From Marivibrio sp040218065 (lineage in GTDB: Bacteria; Pseudomonadota; Alphaproteobacteria; UBA8366; Aestuariispiraceae), in assembly GCF_040218065.1 (NCBI RefSeq), contig NZ_JAVJQE010000008.1, positions 372,001 to 436,000 on the forward strand: a stretch of DNA of 64,000 nucleotides, in the 5' to 3' direction. This document shows positions 54,261-62,905 of this stretch, in pieces (the stretch's first letter is position 1; each line of letters opens with the position of its first letter). Both the position numbers and the translations under genes were made by a program. Under the pieces are notes generated by a model. The model was not told the origin of the DNA. It was given only the letters and a program-made list of their open reading frames with translations, and did no database searches.

Positions 54261-54323
54261 GGGCCGAAGGCGGATCGACCGCCGGGACGTCCGCTTCCCT
54301 CATGAAGAGCGAAGACTTCGTCG

Positions 54324-54342
54324 CCCCGGGCTTGTCCCGGGG
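54324..54342. repeat. REP-like palindrome
   Basis: 7-bp arms CCCCGGG around CTTGT, in the context GTCGCCCCGGGCTTGTCCCGGGGG. This CCCGGGCTTG-CCCGGG form is a well-known dispersed palindrome in alphaproteobacteria. It lies in the 252-bp gap between the PAS_5 gene and the first PhyH gene. Confidence 0.6.
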
Positions 54343-54512
54343 GACCCGCGACGGGCGCCGTCTTTCGCGTGACGCCGTGGGTCCGGAACACGTCCTGGCC
54401 GACGCTCTTTGCAAGTGCAGGGGACGCCCCATGAAGTTCGAAGGTCCGATCCGTCCTTCGCGGCCGCACTCCCTCTTGCGGCCCGGACCCGGCGCGTCTT
54501 AGCATCCGCCTC

Positions 54513-55319
<807 letters not shown>

Positions 55320-55497
55320 TCGGTTACGGACGGGAGATCGCCCTGGCGGAAAAGCGCCGAGGCCCCTGTTCCGAGAGCCTGACGGCCGCCCCGCCTTCGC
55401 GCCGCGCCTCTCCCGTCTAGGAGGAGAAGGGGGGCGGGTTGACGCCTCCGCGTCGCTCCTCTTGTCGCGCGCCGCTTGCGCTCCTAGCATCCGACGT

Positions 55498-56328
55498 ATG
55501 ATCGATGACGCAACGCGCCGGGCCTACGATCGCGACGGGGTGGTGAAGCTCGCCGGGGCGATCCCGGACGCGACGCTGAATCTCATCTCCGACGGGATCG
55601 AGGCGGACCGCGCTTCGCCCGGCCGCTTCTTTCGCGATCAGACCCCCGACGGGTCGCCGGCGCGCTATCTCTTCAGCTACTGGATGTGGCCGGACAATCC
55701 GGCCATCGCGGAGGCGGCCCAAACGGGGGTCGTCCCGCAGCTGGTCGCCCAATTGCTGCAGGCCGAACGGCTGACGCTTCTGATGGACAACTGGTTCCTG
55801 CGCGAGGCCGGGGCCGAGAACGGCGCCCCCTGGCATCACGACGAGCCGTATTTCGATTTCGACGGCGGGCGGATGTGCGCTGTATGGATCCCGCTCGAAG
55901 CCTCAAGCGCCGATGAGGGGCTGACGTTCATCCGCGGCTCGCATCGAGACATGGGGCTGCTGCAGCCGAAGAACTTCAAGCTGGACGCGCCGTTCGTCGG
56001 CGTGGGACCGGACTATGCGCGCGCCCCCGACTTCGACGATCCGAGGTTCGACGACCGGCGCCTCGCCTGGGATACGACGCCGGGCGATTGTCTGGTCTTC
56101 GATCTGCGCACCGTGCACGGCGCGACGGCCGGGCGGCGGCCCCTGGACCGGACGATCCGCCGGCTCAGTTTGCGCTACGGCGATCAGGACGTTCGCTTCC
56201 GCCCGCGCGGCCCCTGGACTGAGGAGACGACGCAGTTCCTTATCGAGCAGGGTCAGGCGGTCGACGCGCCGCTGGACAACCCGATGACGCCGCAGGTCTG
56301 GCCGCAACGCGCCGGGGGCGCGGCGTGA
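55498..56328 (+). CDS. Phytanoyl-CoA dioxygenase (PhyH) family protein, second copy
   Basis: 276 residues. H113 and D115 in APWHHDEPYFDF form the HxD; H208 in DLRTVHGAT is the distal ligand. It is only distantly similar to the first copy, so it is not a recent duplicate and may act on a different substrate or position. The GTG start of the next gene overlaps its stop (GTGA). Confidence 0.9.
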   Translation: MIDDATRRAYDRDGVVKLAGAIPDATLNLISDGIEADRASPGRFFRDQTPDGSPARYLFSYWMWPDNPAIAEAAQTGVVPQLVAQLLQAERLTLLMDNWFLREAGAENGAPWHHDEPYFDFDGGRMCAVWIPLEASSADEGLTFIRGSHRDMGLLQPKNFKLDAPFVGVGPDYARAPDFDDPRFDDRRLAWDTTPGDCLVFDLRTVHGATAGRRPLDRTIRRLSLRYGDQDVRFRPRGPWTEETTQFLIEQGQAVDAPLDNPMTPQVWPQRAGGAA

Positions 56329-56999
56329 ACGGCCCGCGCCGACCGGCGCGACCCGATAGGGACGATGCGCATCAACCGTTTCTCGACATCGTCGCCGCCC
56401 ACATGCGCGCCCGTGCAGGGCGCAGCGGGCTGGAAATCGCCGAGGCGATCGACGGCCTCACGCGCGCCCGCCCGCGCACCGGTCCGCGTATCTCCGGCGG
56501 GCGGCGCGAGCCGGCGACCGCCTTCCTGCGTCCGGTTTTGGGGCTGGGCGGGCCGGCGACGGCGGACCTTGTCGGGTCCGTCGGCGCGCTTTCCGATCGG
56601 CTGATCTGGCGACGGCCGGCGGCCTCTGAATTGGGCTGGGCGGTCGCCGGGAAGGTCGCCTGGGCGGAGATCGTGGGGCCGACGGCGCCGGTCCCGTGCG
56701 ACCGGCTTCGGATCGGCCTGCATCTGCAAGGCCCGCGGACGCTCTATCCTTGGCACGTGCACCGGGCGGCCGAGCTCTATCTGACGCTGGCCGGCGCCGC
56801 ATGGTGGGGGCGCGGCGGCGCGATCGAGGGAAAGCCGGAGGGGCCAGGCGCGCTTCGGCGTCATGCGTCGGAGGAGGCGCATGCGATCGAAACCCGCCCG
56901 CAGCCGCTGCTGGCGCTCTACGTCTGGCGAGGCGCGGGGTGCGCCGCGGGCGCGGAAGGCTATCGCCTTGTCGATCCGGAGGACGCGACGGGCGGCTGA
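56325..56999 (+). CDS. Dimethylsulfoniopropionate lyase-like cupin protein
   Basis: 224 residues. The C-terminal cupin holds the metal and catalytic residues known for DddQ-type DMSP lyases, in H-x3-E-x-Y form: H146, E150 and Y152 in WHVHRAAELYLTLAG, plus H180 and H186 in RRHASEEAHAIET, and the ending PLLALYVWRG. DMSP lyases release dimethyl sulfide and acrylate. It is co-translated with a PhyH oxygenase, which is not a usual dddQ context, so the true substrate is open. The first about 60 residues are low-complexity. Confidence 0.8.
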   Translation: MNGPRRPARPDRDDAHQPFLDIVAAHMRARAGRSGLEIAEAIDGLTRARPRTGPRISGGRREPATAFLRPVLGLGGPATADLVGSVGALSDRLIWRRPAASELGWAVAGKVAWAEIVGPTAPVPCDRLRIGLHLQGPRTLYPWHVHRAAELYLTLAGAAWWGRGGAIEGKPEGPGALRRHASEEAHAIETRPQPLLALYVWRGAGCAAGAEGYRLVDPEDATGG

Positions 57000-57074
57000 C
57001 CCGCCCTTTCCCCACCGGCGGGTAGGGCCTATATCCGCATCCGCGGACGAATTAGCAAAGCTGGAGGCGCCGCC

Positions 57075-57494
57075 ATGGCCATGACGGTCGACGAACTGGT
57101 CGAGAATTTCTCCCTCTTCGACGATTGGGAGGACCGCTACGCCTACGTCATCGATCTGGGCAAGAAGCTGGAGCCGATGCCTGAGGCCGAGAAGACCGAC
57201 GAGGCCAAGGTCAAGGGCTGCATGTCACAGGTCTGGCTCGCCCATGACGTGGTCGAGGAGGGCGGCGACACGCGCCTGCATTTCCGCGCCGACAGCGACG
57301 CCTTCATCGTCAAAGGGCTGATCGCCATCCTGCTTGAGCTCTACAACGACCGCCGACCCGCCGAAATCCTGGAGACTGACGCGGTCGAGACGTTGGGCAG
57401 GCTGGGCCTGTCCAATCACCTGTCCCCGAACCGCCGCAACGGCTTCGTCGCCATGGTCGACCGCATCAAGGGCGTCGCGGCCGAGACCGCCTGA
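57075..57494 (+). CDS. sufE: SufE family cysteine desulfurase sulfur acceptor
   Basis: 139 residues. C49 in KVKGCMSQVW is the persulfide-accepting cysteine; LGKKLEPMPEAEK and FIVKGLIAILLELYNDR are also typical. It takes sulfur from SufS for Fe-S cluster building. GGAGG lies 7 bp before the ATG. No other suf gene is adjacent. Confidence 0.96.
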   Translation: MAMTVDELVENFSLFDDWEDRYAYVIDLGKKLEPMPEAEKTDEAKVKGCMSQVWLAHDVVEEGGDTRLHFRADSDAFIVKGLIAILLELYNDRRPAEILETDAVETLGRLGLSNHLSPNRRNGFVAMVDRIKGVAAETA

Positions 57495-57507
57495 CGGATC
57501 GAACCCG

Positions 57508-57527
57508 GGGCGACGTCCGCGTCGCCC
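57508..57527 (+). terminator. Possible terminator of sufE
   Basis: 8-bp stem GGGCGACG with a TCCG loop, 13 bp after the stop. No T tract. Confidence 0.35.
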
Positions 57528-57652
57528 AGAGCGCGCGTCGTTTCCGACGGGGCGACGCGGCGTTCGGGACCGCCCGCCCGGCCCGTCTATTTGCGTGGGT
57601 CGGCGGGACGGCATAGCGTCGGGCTGAGGATCAGCTTCAGGGTTTCGGTCAC

Positions 57653-58969
57653 GTGATCACCGTCTTCGTCAGTTTCGGCGCGCTTTTTCTGTCGCTCGCG
57701 ATCTTGTCGCTGGGCAACGGGCTGTTGCCGACGCTGATCGCCGTGCGCGCGACGCTCGAAGGATTCACGGGCGGCGAACTGGGCGTCATCGCGGCGGCCT
57801 ATTTCGCCAGTTTCGGCGTCGGCTGCCTGATCGCCGTGCCGCTGGTGCGGCGCGTCGGTCACATTCGCTCCTTCGCCGTCTTTGCTGCCGTCGTGGCGGC
57901 GACCGCCAGCGCCCATGCGCTGGTCGTCGATCCGTGGGCCTGGACGGCGCTGCGCGCGGTGACGGGGCTGTGCTTCGCCGGCCTCTACGTCGTCATCGAG
58001 AGCTGGGTCAACGAGCTCTCCACCAACGAGAACCGCGGACGCGTCCTGTCGATCTACCGCATCGTCGATCTGGCGGCGGTGACCGGCGGCCAGTTCCTGC
58101 TGCCCTTGGCGGATCCGGCGGGGTTCGAGCTGTTCTCGGCCGTCACGATTCTGATCGCGCTCAGCCTCGTGCCGGTCGGCCTGACCAAAGGGGTGCAGCC
58201 CGGCCCGGTCGCCGCCGGGCGGGTGCGCCTCGTCTATTTCTTCAAGGCCTCGCCGCTCGGCATGATGGGCTGCGTATTGGTCGGCGCGGCGTTGGGCGCC
58301 TTCTGGGGGCTCGGCGCGAAGGTGGCGTTGGACGTGGGGCTAGACAGCGTCGGGGTGGCGAGCTTCATGTCGGCGGCCGTCGTCGGCGGGGCGGTGTTGC
58401 AGTTGCCGATCGGGCGCCTGTCCGATTTCTTCGATCGCCGTCTGGTGCTTACAATCGCCGCGGGCTTGGCCGGACTCAGCGGGTTGGCGCTGGCCGCGGT
58501 GCTGACGGCGGAACTCGGGGGCTGGATGCTGTTCGCGGCGGTCGGCTTCTTCGGCGGGCTCGCCATGCCGCTCTATTCCCTGTGCGTGGCCCATATGAAC
58601 GATCACTTGGCCCCAAGCGATTTCGTCGAAGCGGGGGCGGCGCTGCTGGTGGCCTATGCGATGGGGGCGGTGGTCGGCCCGCCGGCCGCGGGCGAGCTGA
58701 TCCGGCTTTTCGGACCCGCGAGCCTGTTCGTCTTCACCGCCGGCGTGCACGGGCTTTTGTTGCTCTACGCGCTGTTCCGGATGACGCGACGGGCGGCGGT
58801 CCCGGCGGCCGAGCAGGGCGTCTTCGTGCCGGCTGAGCGCTCGACGCCGCAGGTCTTCGTTCTCGATCCGCGCAGCGAGGAGGATCTCGACAAATTGACG
58901 GTCGGCGACGTCGTCGGGCCTCACGCCGGCGGGGAGGGAGGCTCGGAGCCCTCGACCCCGCGGAGCTGA
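57653..58969 (+). CDS. MFS transporter (YcaD-like)
   Basis: 438 residues with twelve membrane helices. LPTLIAVRATLEGFTGGELGVIAAAYFASFGVGC, VIESWVNELSTNENRGRVLSIYRI (cytoplasmic loop) and GRLSDFFDRRLVL are MFS landmarks of the YcaD type. The substrate is unknown. A GTG start is used. The C-terminal about 60 residues are cytoplasmic and proline-rich. The end overlaps the converging DUF2062 gene by 49 bp. Confidence 0.88.
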   Translation: MITVFVSFGALFLSLAILSLGNGLLPTLIAVRATLEGFTGGELGVIAAAYFASFGVGCLIAVPLVRRVGHIRSFAVFAAVVAATASAHALVVDPWAWTALRAVTGLCFAGLYVVIESWVNELSTNENRGRVLSIYRIVDLAAVTGGQFLLPLADPAGFELFSAVTILIALSLVPVGLTKGVQPGPVAAGRVRLVYFFKASPLGMMGCVLVGAALGAFWGLGAKVALDVGLDSVGVASFMSAAVVGGAVLQLPIGRLSDFFDRRLVLTIAAGLAGLSGLALAAVLTAELGGWMLFAAVGFFGGLAMPLYSLCVAHMNDHLAPSDFVEAGAALLVAYAMGAVVGPPAAGELIRLFGPASLFVFTAGVHGLLLLYALFRMTRRAAVPAAEQGVFVPAERSTPQVFVLDPRSEEDLDKLTVGDVVGPHAGGEGGSEPSTPRS

Positions 58970-59544
58970 CGGGCGAAACGCTCCTCCAGCCTGCGGCGAT
59001 GGCGGGCGTGCAGCCGCTTCAAGACCGCCAGCGACCAGCGATAGCCGAGCCAGGCCGAGCCGATCGCCCAAGGCAGACATCCGAGGAATAACGGCTCGCC
59101 ATACTCATGGAATATCTCCATCGTGGTCAGGTAAAGCGACTGGAGAAAGCCTGTATCGGCCGTCAGCAACGCTTCCATGTGCGCGCGAAACGCGTCGAAC
59201 CCGCCGAACGGACGCTCGACGCCCATCATCAGTCGGCCGGTCACCAGGAACACGTAATAGACGACGGGGATCGTCAGGATGTTGGTGACCCAGACCCAGG
59301 CCCCCGCCACCAGCAGATTGAAGCGCCAACCCGGCCGAAGCCAGCGCATCGTCGCCCAGAACAAGCCGAGCAGCGGCAGCTGTACGCCCACCGTCGGCGT
59401 GAGGGCGAAGAACAGCCCGACCGCCACGCCCCGCGCGGCCGGGCGCGGGTCCTGGCGATTGCGATGGATCGGAACCACCAAGCGATAGCGCAGCAGCCGG
59501 TTGAGCCAACCGAGGGTCGCCTTCTTCTCGTGCGGACGGGCCAT
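58921..59544 (-). CDS. DUF2062 domain-containing membrane protein
   Basis: 207 residues. DUF2062 core: DPRPAARGVAVGLFFALTPTVGVQLPLLGLFWATMRW, then helices through NILTIPVVYYVFLVTGRLM. Three or so membrane segments and a basic C-terminal tail (KRLHARHRRRLEERFARQL). The start MARPHEKKATLG is the usual one; longer readings are rejected. Function unknown. Confidence 0.88.
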   Translation of the reverse strand: MARPHEKKATLGWLNRLLRYRLVVPIHRNRQDPRPAARGVAVGLFFALTPTVGVQLPLLGLFWATMRWLRPGWRFNLLVAGAWVWVTNILTIPVVYYVFLVTGRLMMGVERPFGGFDAFRAHMEALLTADTGFLQSLYLTTMEIFHEYGEPLFLGCLPWAIGSAWLGYRWSLAVLKRLHARHRRRLEERFARQLRGVEGSEPPSPPA

Positions 59545-59692
59545 GGGAACTCTGTTCGACCGAGCGTCGCGCCGGATCGGCGACGCGCGCGATAGATACC
59601 GGATAAATCTGAACATTGAATGAAGGGCTTCCTCGCGCCACGTCAAGGAAGCGGTCGACGACGTGACCGGGCCGGCGAGGGGCGATATGATC

Positions 59693-59728
59693 TTGACCGG
59701 CGAAGCGCTTATTGGTTCCATATGGAAC
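59693..59728 (+). promoter_or_regulatory. Promoter with palindromic operator upstream of the D-lactate dehydrogenase gene
   Basis: TTGACC at 59,693-59,698 could be a -35. The perfect 14-bp palindrome GTTCCATATGGAAC (59,715-59,728) lies where the -10 should fall, so a repressor bound there would block transcription. The TTCC...GGAA form recalls IclR-type operators. It is 41 bp before the start codon. Confidence 0.6.
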
Positions 59729-59769
59729 TAAATAGGCGCCGCAAGCGCCTGACATTTGGAGGACGTTCC

Positions 59770-61182
59770 ATGCCCGCAGAAACCGCCGCCGCGTCGGCCG
59801 CCTCGAGCGAGAATGTGGCGCGCGTCGTCTCGATTTTGACGCAGCGTTTCGGCGAGCGCGCCTCGACGGCTCAGGCCGTACGCGAGCAGCACGGCCGCGG
59901 CGAGGGCTATCAGCCGACCGCCGCGCCCGATCTCGTCGTCTTCGCTGAGACGACGGAAGAGGTCGCCGAAGTCGTCAGCACCTGCGCGGCGCACAAGGTG
60001 CCGGTCATCCCCTTCGGCACGGGCACGTCGCTGGAAGGGCATGTGGCGGCGCTCACGGGCGGGGTCTCGATCGACGTCAGCGCGATGAACCAAGTGCTTG
60101 AGGTGAATGACGAGGATCTGGACTGCCGCGTCCAGGCCGGCGTCACGCGCAAGGCGCTGAACGAGCATCTGCGCGACACGGGCCTGTTTTTCCCGATCGA
60201 CCCCGGCGCCGACGCGTCGCTGGGCGGGATGGCCGCGACCCGGGCCAGCGGCACCAACGCCGTGCGCTACGGCACCATGCGCGAGAATGTGATGGGGCTG
60301 ACCGTCGTGTTGGCCGACGGTCGCATCATCAAGACCGGCGGACGCGCCAAGAAGTCGGCCGCCGGCTACGATCTGACGCGGCTGTTCGTCGGCTCCGAGG
60401 GGACGCTCGGCGTGATCACCGAAGTTCAGTTGAAGCTTTACGGCATCCCAGAGGCCGTCTCCAGCGCGGTGTGCCAGTATCCGGATCTGGAAAGCGCGGT
60501 GAACACGGTGATCCTGACCATCCAGTCCGGCATCCCGGTGGCGCGAATCGAACTCCTCGACGATGTGCAGATGAAGGCCTGCGTCGACTATTCCGATCTG
60601 GACGGGTTCGAGACCAAGCCGACGCTGTTCTTCGAGTTCCACGGCTCCCAAGCCTCCGTCGAAGAGCAGGCGGAGCAGGTCAAGGCGATCTCGGACGATT
60701 TCGGCGGCTCGGCCTTCGCCTGGTCGACCCGGCAGGAAGATCGCAGCAAGCTCTGGCAGGCCCGCCACGACGCCTATTACGCCGCGATGGCGTTGGGACC
60801 CGGCAAGAAGGGCATGGCGACGGACGTCTGCGTGCCGATCTCAAAACTCGCCGACTGCATCCTCGACACCAAGCGCGATGTGGAGGAAAGCGGTCTGATC
60901 GCCCCGATCGTCGGCCATGTGGGCGACGGCAACTACCATCTGGTGTTGCTGTTCGATCCCGACGACGCGGACGAGACCAAGCGCGCCAAGGATCTGGTCG
61001 AGCGCATGAACCACCGCGCCATCGCCTATGGCGGCACCTGCACGGGCGAGCACGGCATCGGCGTCGGCAAGATGCACTTCCTGACCCATGAGCACGGCGA
61101 GGCCGTAGCCGTCATGCGCACGCTCAAGCAGGCGATGGACCCGGACAACATCCTCAATCCGGGGAAGATCGTCAGTCTGTGA
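59770..61182 (+). CDS. FAD-binding D-lactate dehydrogenase/2-hydroxyacid oxidoreductase
   Basis: 470 residues of the GlcD/LDHD type. PCMH FAD domain: VPVIPFGTGTSLEGHVA, FFPIDPGADASLGGMAATRASGTNAVRYGTMRENV, and GRAKKSAAGYDLTRLFVGSEGTLGVITEV. The C-terminal cap ends GEHGIGVGKMHFL and DPDNILNPGKIVSL, as in mitochondrial-type D-lactate dehydrogenase. No Fe-S subunit gene is beside it. GGAGG is 7 bp before the ATG. Substrate could be D-lactate or another 2-hydroxy acid. Confidence 0.93.
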   Translation: MPAETAAASAASSENVARVVSILTQRFGERASTAQAVREQHGRGEGYQPTAAPDLVVFAETTEEVAEVVSTCAAHKVPVIPFGTGTSLEGHVAALTGGVSIDVSAMNQVLEVNDEDLDCRVQAGVTRKALNEHLRDTGLFFPIDPGADASLGGMAATRASGTNAVRYGTMRENVMGLTVVLADGRIIKTGGRAKKSAAGYDLTRLFVGSEGTLGVITEVQLKLYGIPEAVSSAVCQYPDLESAVNTVILTIQSGIPVARIELLDDVQMKACVDYSDLDGFETKPTLFFEFHGSQASVEEQAEQVKAISDDFGGSAFAWSTRQEDRSKLWQARHDAYYAAMALGPGKKGMATDVCVPISKLADCILDTKRDVEESGLIAPIVGHVGDGNYHLVLLFDPDDADETKRAKDLVERMNHRAIAYGGTCTGEHGIGVGKMHFLTHEHGEAVAVMRTLKQAMDPDNILNPGKIVSL

Positions 61183-61260
61183 CGGCGGCGTGAAGCGCGT
61201 GCCGGCCGGGCGCGCCGTCCGCGCTGATGGACGCGCCCGGCCGGCCTCCGACGCGCCCGG

Positions 61261-61461
61261 TCAGGCGCGCCAGAAGGGCTTCGCCGCCTCGCGCTCGGCG
61301 TCGGCGCGGGTGACGCCGATATCCGCCAGAAGCGCCGCCGGGGCGTCGCGCAGCCGCGCGCGATCCTCGACGCGGGCCTGCCAAAGCCGCAGCGTCGCGA
61401 TCAGGCCCGACCGCGATGCGGGGCGGCTCAACGCATAAGAATTCTTGGTCAACGCGTGCAT
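61261..61461 (-). CDS. DUF1127 (YjiS-like) small protein
   Basis: 66 residues. TLRLWQARVEDRARLRDAP with LLADIGVTRADAEREAAKPFWR is the DUF1127 pattern. In relatives such small arginine-rich proteins bind RNA or affect phosphate and carbon regulation. AAGGAG lies 7 bp before the ATG, which settles the start. It is divergent from a GcvA-like LysR gene. Confidence 0.9.
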   Translation of the reverse strand: MHALTKNSYALSRPASRSGLIATLRLWQARVEDRARLRDAPAALLADIGVTRADAEREAAKPFWRA

Positions 61462-61576
61462 GGCTCGTCTCCTTGATCGGCGGCGCGATTGGTGAAAAAC
61501 CCCTTTAGCGCCTTGTCTGAGGATTAGATACGCGTTGACCGGCCCGGTCACAAACGGGAAGATCTGATGGTTTGGA

Positions 61577-61589
61577 TTAGCTGATCTAA
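61577..61589 (+). promoter_or_regulatory. Candidate LysR-type operator (T-N11-A)
   Basis: TTAG-CTGAT-CTAA, an inverted repeat in the T-N11-A form, 10 bp before the lysR start. GGATTAG is repeated at 61,521 and 61,574. It is the likely self-regulatory site and may also control the divergent DUF1127 gene. Confidence 0.5.
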
Positions 61590-61599
61590 GGCTAGAATC

Positions 61600-62508
61600 A
61601 TGGCTCGCCGCCTGCCGCCGCTAAACGCCGTACGCGCTTTCGAGGCCGCCGCCCGGCACGAAAGCTTCGCGCTCGCCGCGGACGAGCTGGCGGTGACCCC
61701 CTCGGCCGTCAGCCAGCAGGTGAAGACGCTTGAGGAGATAGTGGGGGTCGCTTTGTTCACCCGCCGCGCGCGGGGCTTGAGCCTGACGGCGGCCGGGCGG
61801 CGTTATCTGCCGCGTCTGACCGAGGCGCTGGACGCGATCGCCGAAGCGAGCCGGGCGCTCGCCGCCGGCGGCGACGACCGCACGTTGACCGTCACCGCGC
61901 TCGGCTCCTTCGCGGCCTTGTGGCTGGTGCCGCGTCTCCCCGGCTTCGAGGCGGCCGCCCCCGAGATCGACGTCCGCCTCGCCACCTCCGATCGGGTGGT
62001 TGATCTGGCGGCGGACGGCGTCGACGCGGGCGTGCGCTACGGTCCGGGTCCCTATTCCGGCCTGCACGCCGAAAAATTGATGGACGAGACGGTCTTTCCG
62101 GTCTGCGCGCCGGCCTTGGCCCGGCGTCTGACCCGTCCGGCCGATTTGGCCGAGGTCGCCCTGCTGCACGACGCCAGCGCCACCGGACGCTACATCTACA
62201 ATTGGAAGACCTGGGCCCGCGCGCACGGGCTCGAAGGGCTGGATCTCGACCGCGGTCCCGGATTCACCAACAGCACCTTTTTGGTGCAGGCCGCGATCGC
62301 CGAACGGGGCGTGATGCTGGGCCGTTCGGTGTTGGTGGCGGACGCGCTGGCTGCGGGTTCGCTGGTGCGGCCCTTCACGCTCGAATCGCCGGCGGGGGCC
62401 GCCTATTGGTTCGTCACCCTGCCGGAGACGGCCGACCTGCCGAAGATCAAGCGTTTTCGCGACTGGCTGTTCGCGGAAGTCGCGCGCGGCGCGCCCTCGG
62501 CGGCTTAG
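61600..62508 (+). CDS. LysR-family transcriptional regulator (GcvA-like)
   Basis: 302 residues. Winged helix-turn-helix at the start: LPPLNAVRAFEAAARHESFALAADELAVTPSAVSQQVKTLEE, followed by a periplasmic-binding-like effector domain (VTALGSFAALWLVPRLPGFEAAAPEIDVRL). Opening and effector text match the GcvA/AmpR-like subgroup. It is divergent from the DUF1127 gene, its probable target. Its stop overlaps the stop of the converging DUF4169 gene. Confidence 0.94.
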   Translation: MARRLPPLNAVRAFEAAARHESFALAADELAVTPSAVSQQVKTLEEIVGVALFTRRARGLSLTAAGRRYLPRLTEALDAIAEASRALAAGGDDRTLTVTALGSFAALWLVPRLPGFEAAAPEIDVRLATSDRVVDLAADGVDAGVRYGPGPYSGLHAEKLMDETVFPVCAPALARRLTRPADLAEVALLHDASATGRYIYNWKTWARAHGLEGLDLDRGPGFTNSTFLVQAAIAERGVMLGRSVLVADALAAGSLVRPFTLESPAGAAYWFVTLPETADLPKIKRFRDWLFAEVARGAPSAA

Positions 62509-62732
62509 GCGTCGTCGGTCGGCTGGCGATCGGGCGGCCGGTCGGACGGCGTCTCTTCGCCCTCCAGCTTATGGGCGTCCTGCACGCGGCGCTCGCGGGC
62601 CTGCTCCTGCTCGCGGCGTTGGCGCTCGGCCTTGGTGCGGCCGTACTTCGTGCGGTTGGCCGAGGCCTCGGCCTCCTTCCGTCGACGGGCCTTGGCCTTG
62701 CGCACCTGATTGAGATTGACGATCTCCGCCAT
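62505..62732 (-). CDS. DUF4169 family small protein
   Basis: 75 residues, highly charged and basic: MAEIVNLNQVRKAKAR, then AEASANRTKYGRTKAERQRR and a polar tail. This is the DUF4169 pattern, seen almost only in alphaproteobacteria; function unknown. The coding start sits 14 bp after a terminator-like hairpin. Its stop and that of lysR overlap by 2-3 bases. Confidence 0.88.
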   Translation of the reverse strand: MAEIVNLNQVRKAKARRRKEAEASANRTKYGRTKAERQRREQEQARERRVQDAHKLEGEETPSDRPPDRQPTDDA

Positions 62733-62746
62733 GCTCGTCCGCTCGC

Positions 62747-62783
62747 AAAAAGCCGCGCCGGGGGCGCTCGGGCCGGGCGCGGC
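62747..62783 (-). terminator. Terminator-like hairpin in the DUF4169 leader
   Basis: On the minus strand an 8-bp GCCGCGCC stem with a GC-rich inner loop is followed by TTTTT, just 14 bases before the DUF4169 start codon. No minus-strand gene lies upstream, so it looks like an attenuator rather than the end of another unit. Confidence 0.55.
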
Positions 62784-62905
62784 GGTTGATCCAAAGCCGC
62801 CCTCGGTTAAGCTTAGCGCGCCGACGCGCGGGGGCCAGAGCAAAAAGCGCGTGGATCGCCGTCGGATCGGGAATGAGGGGGAGGGGACCCCATGCGGGAG
62901 GCCGA

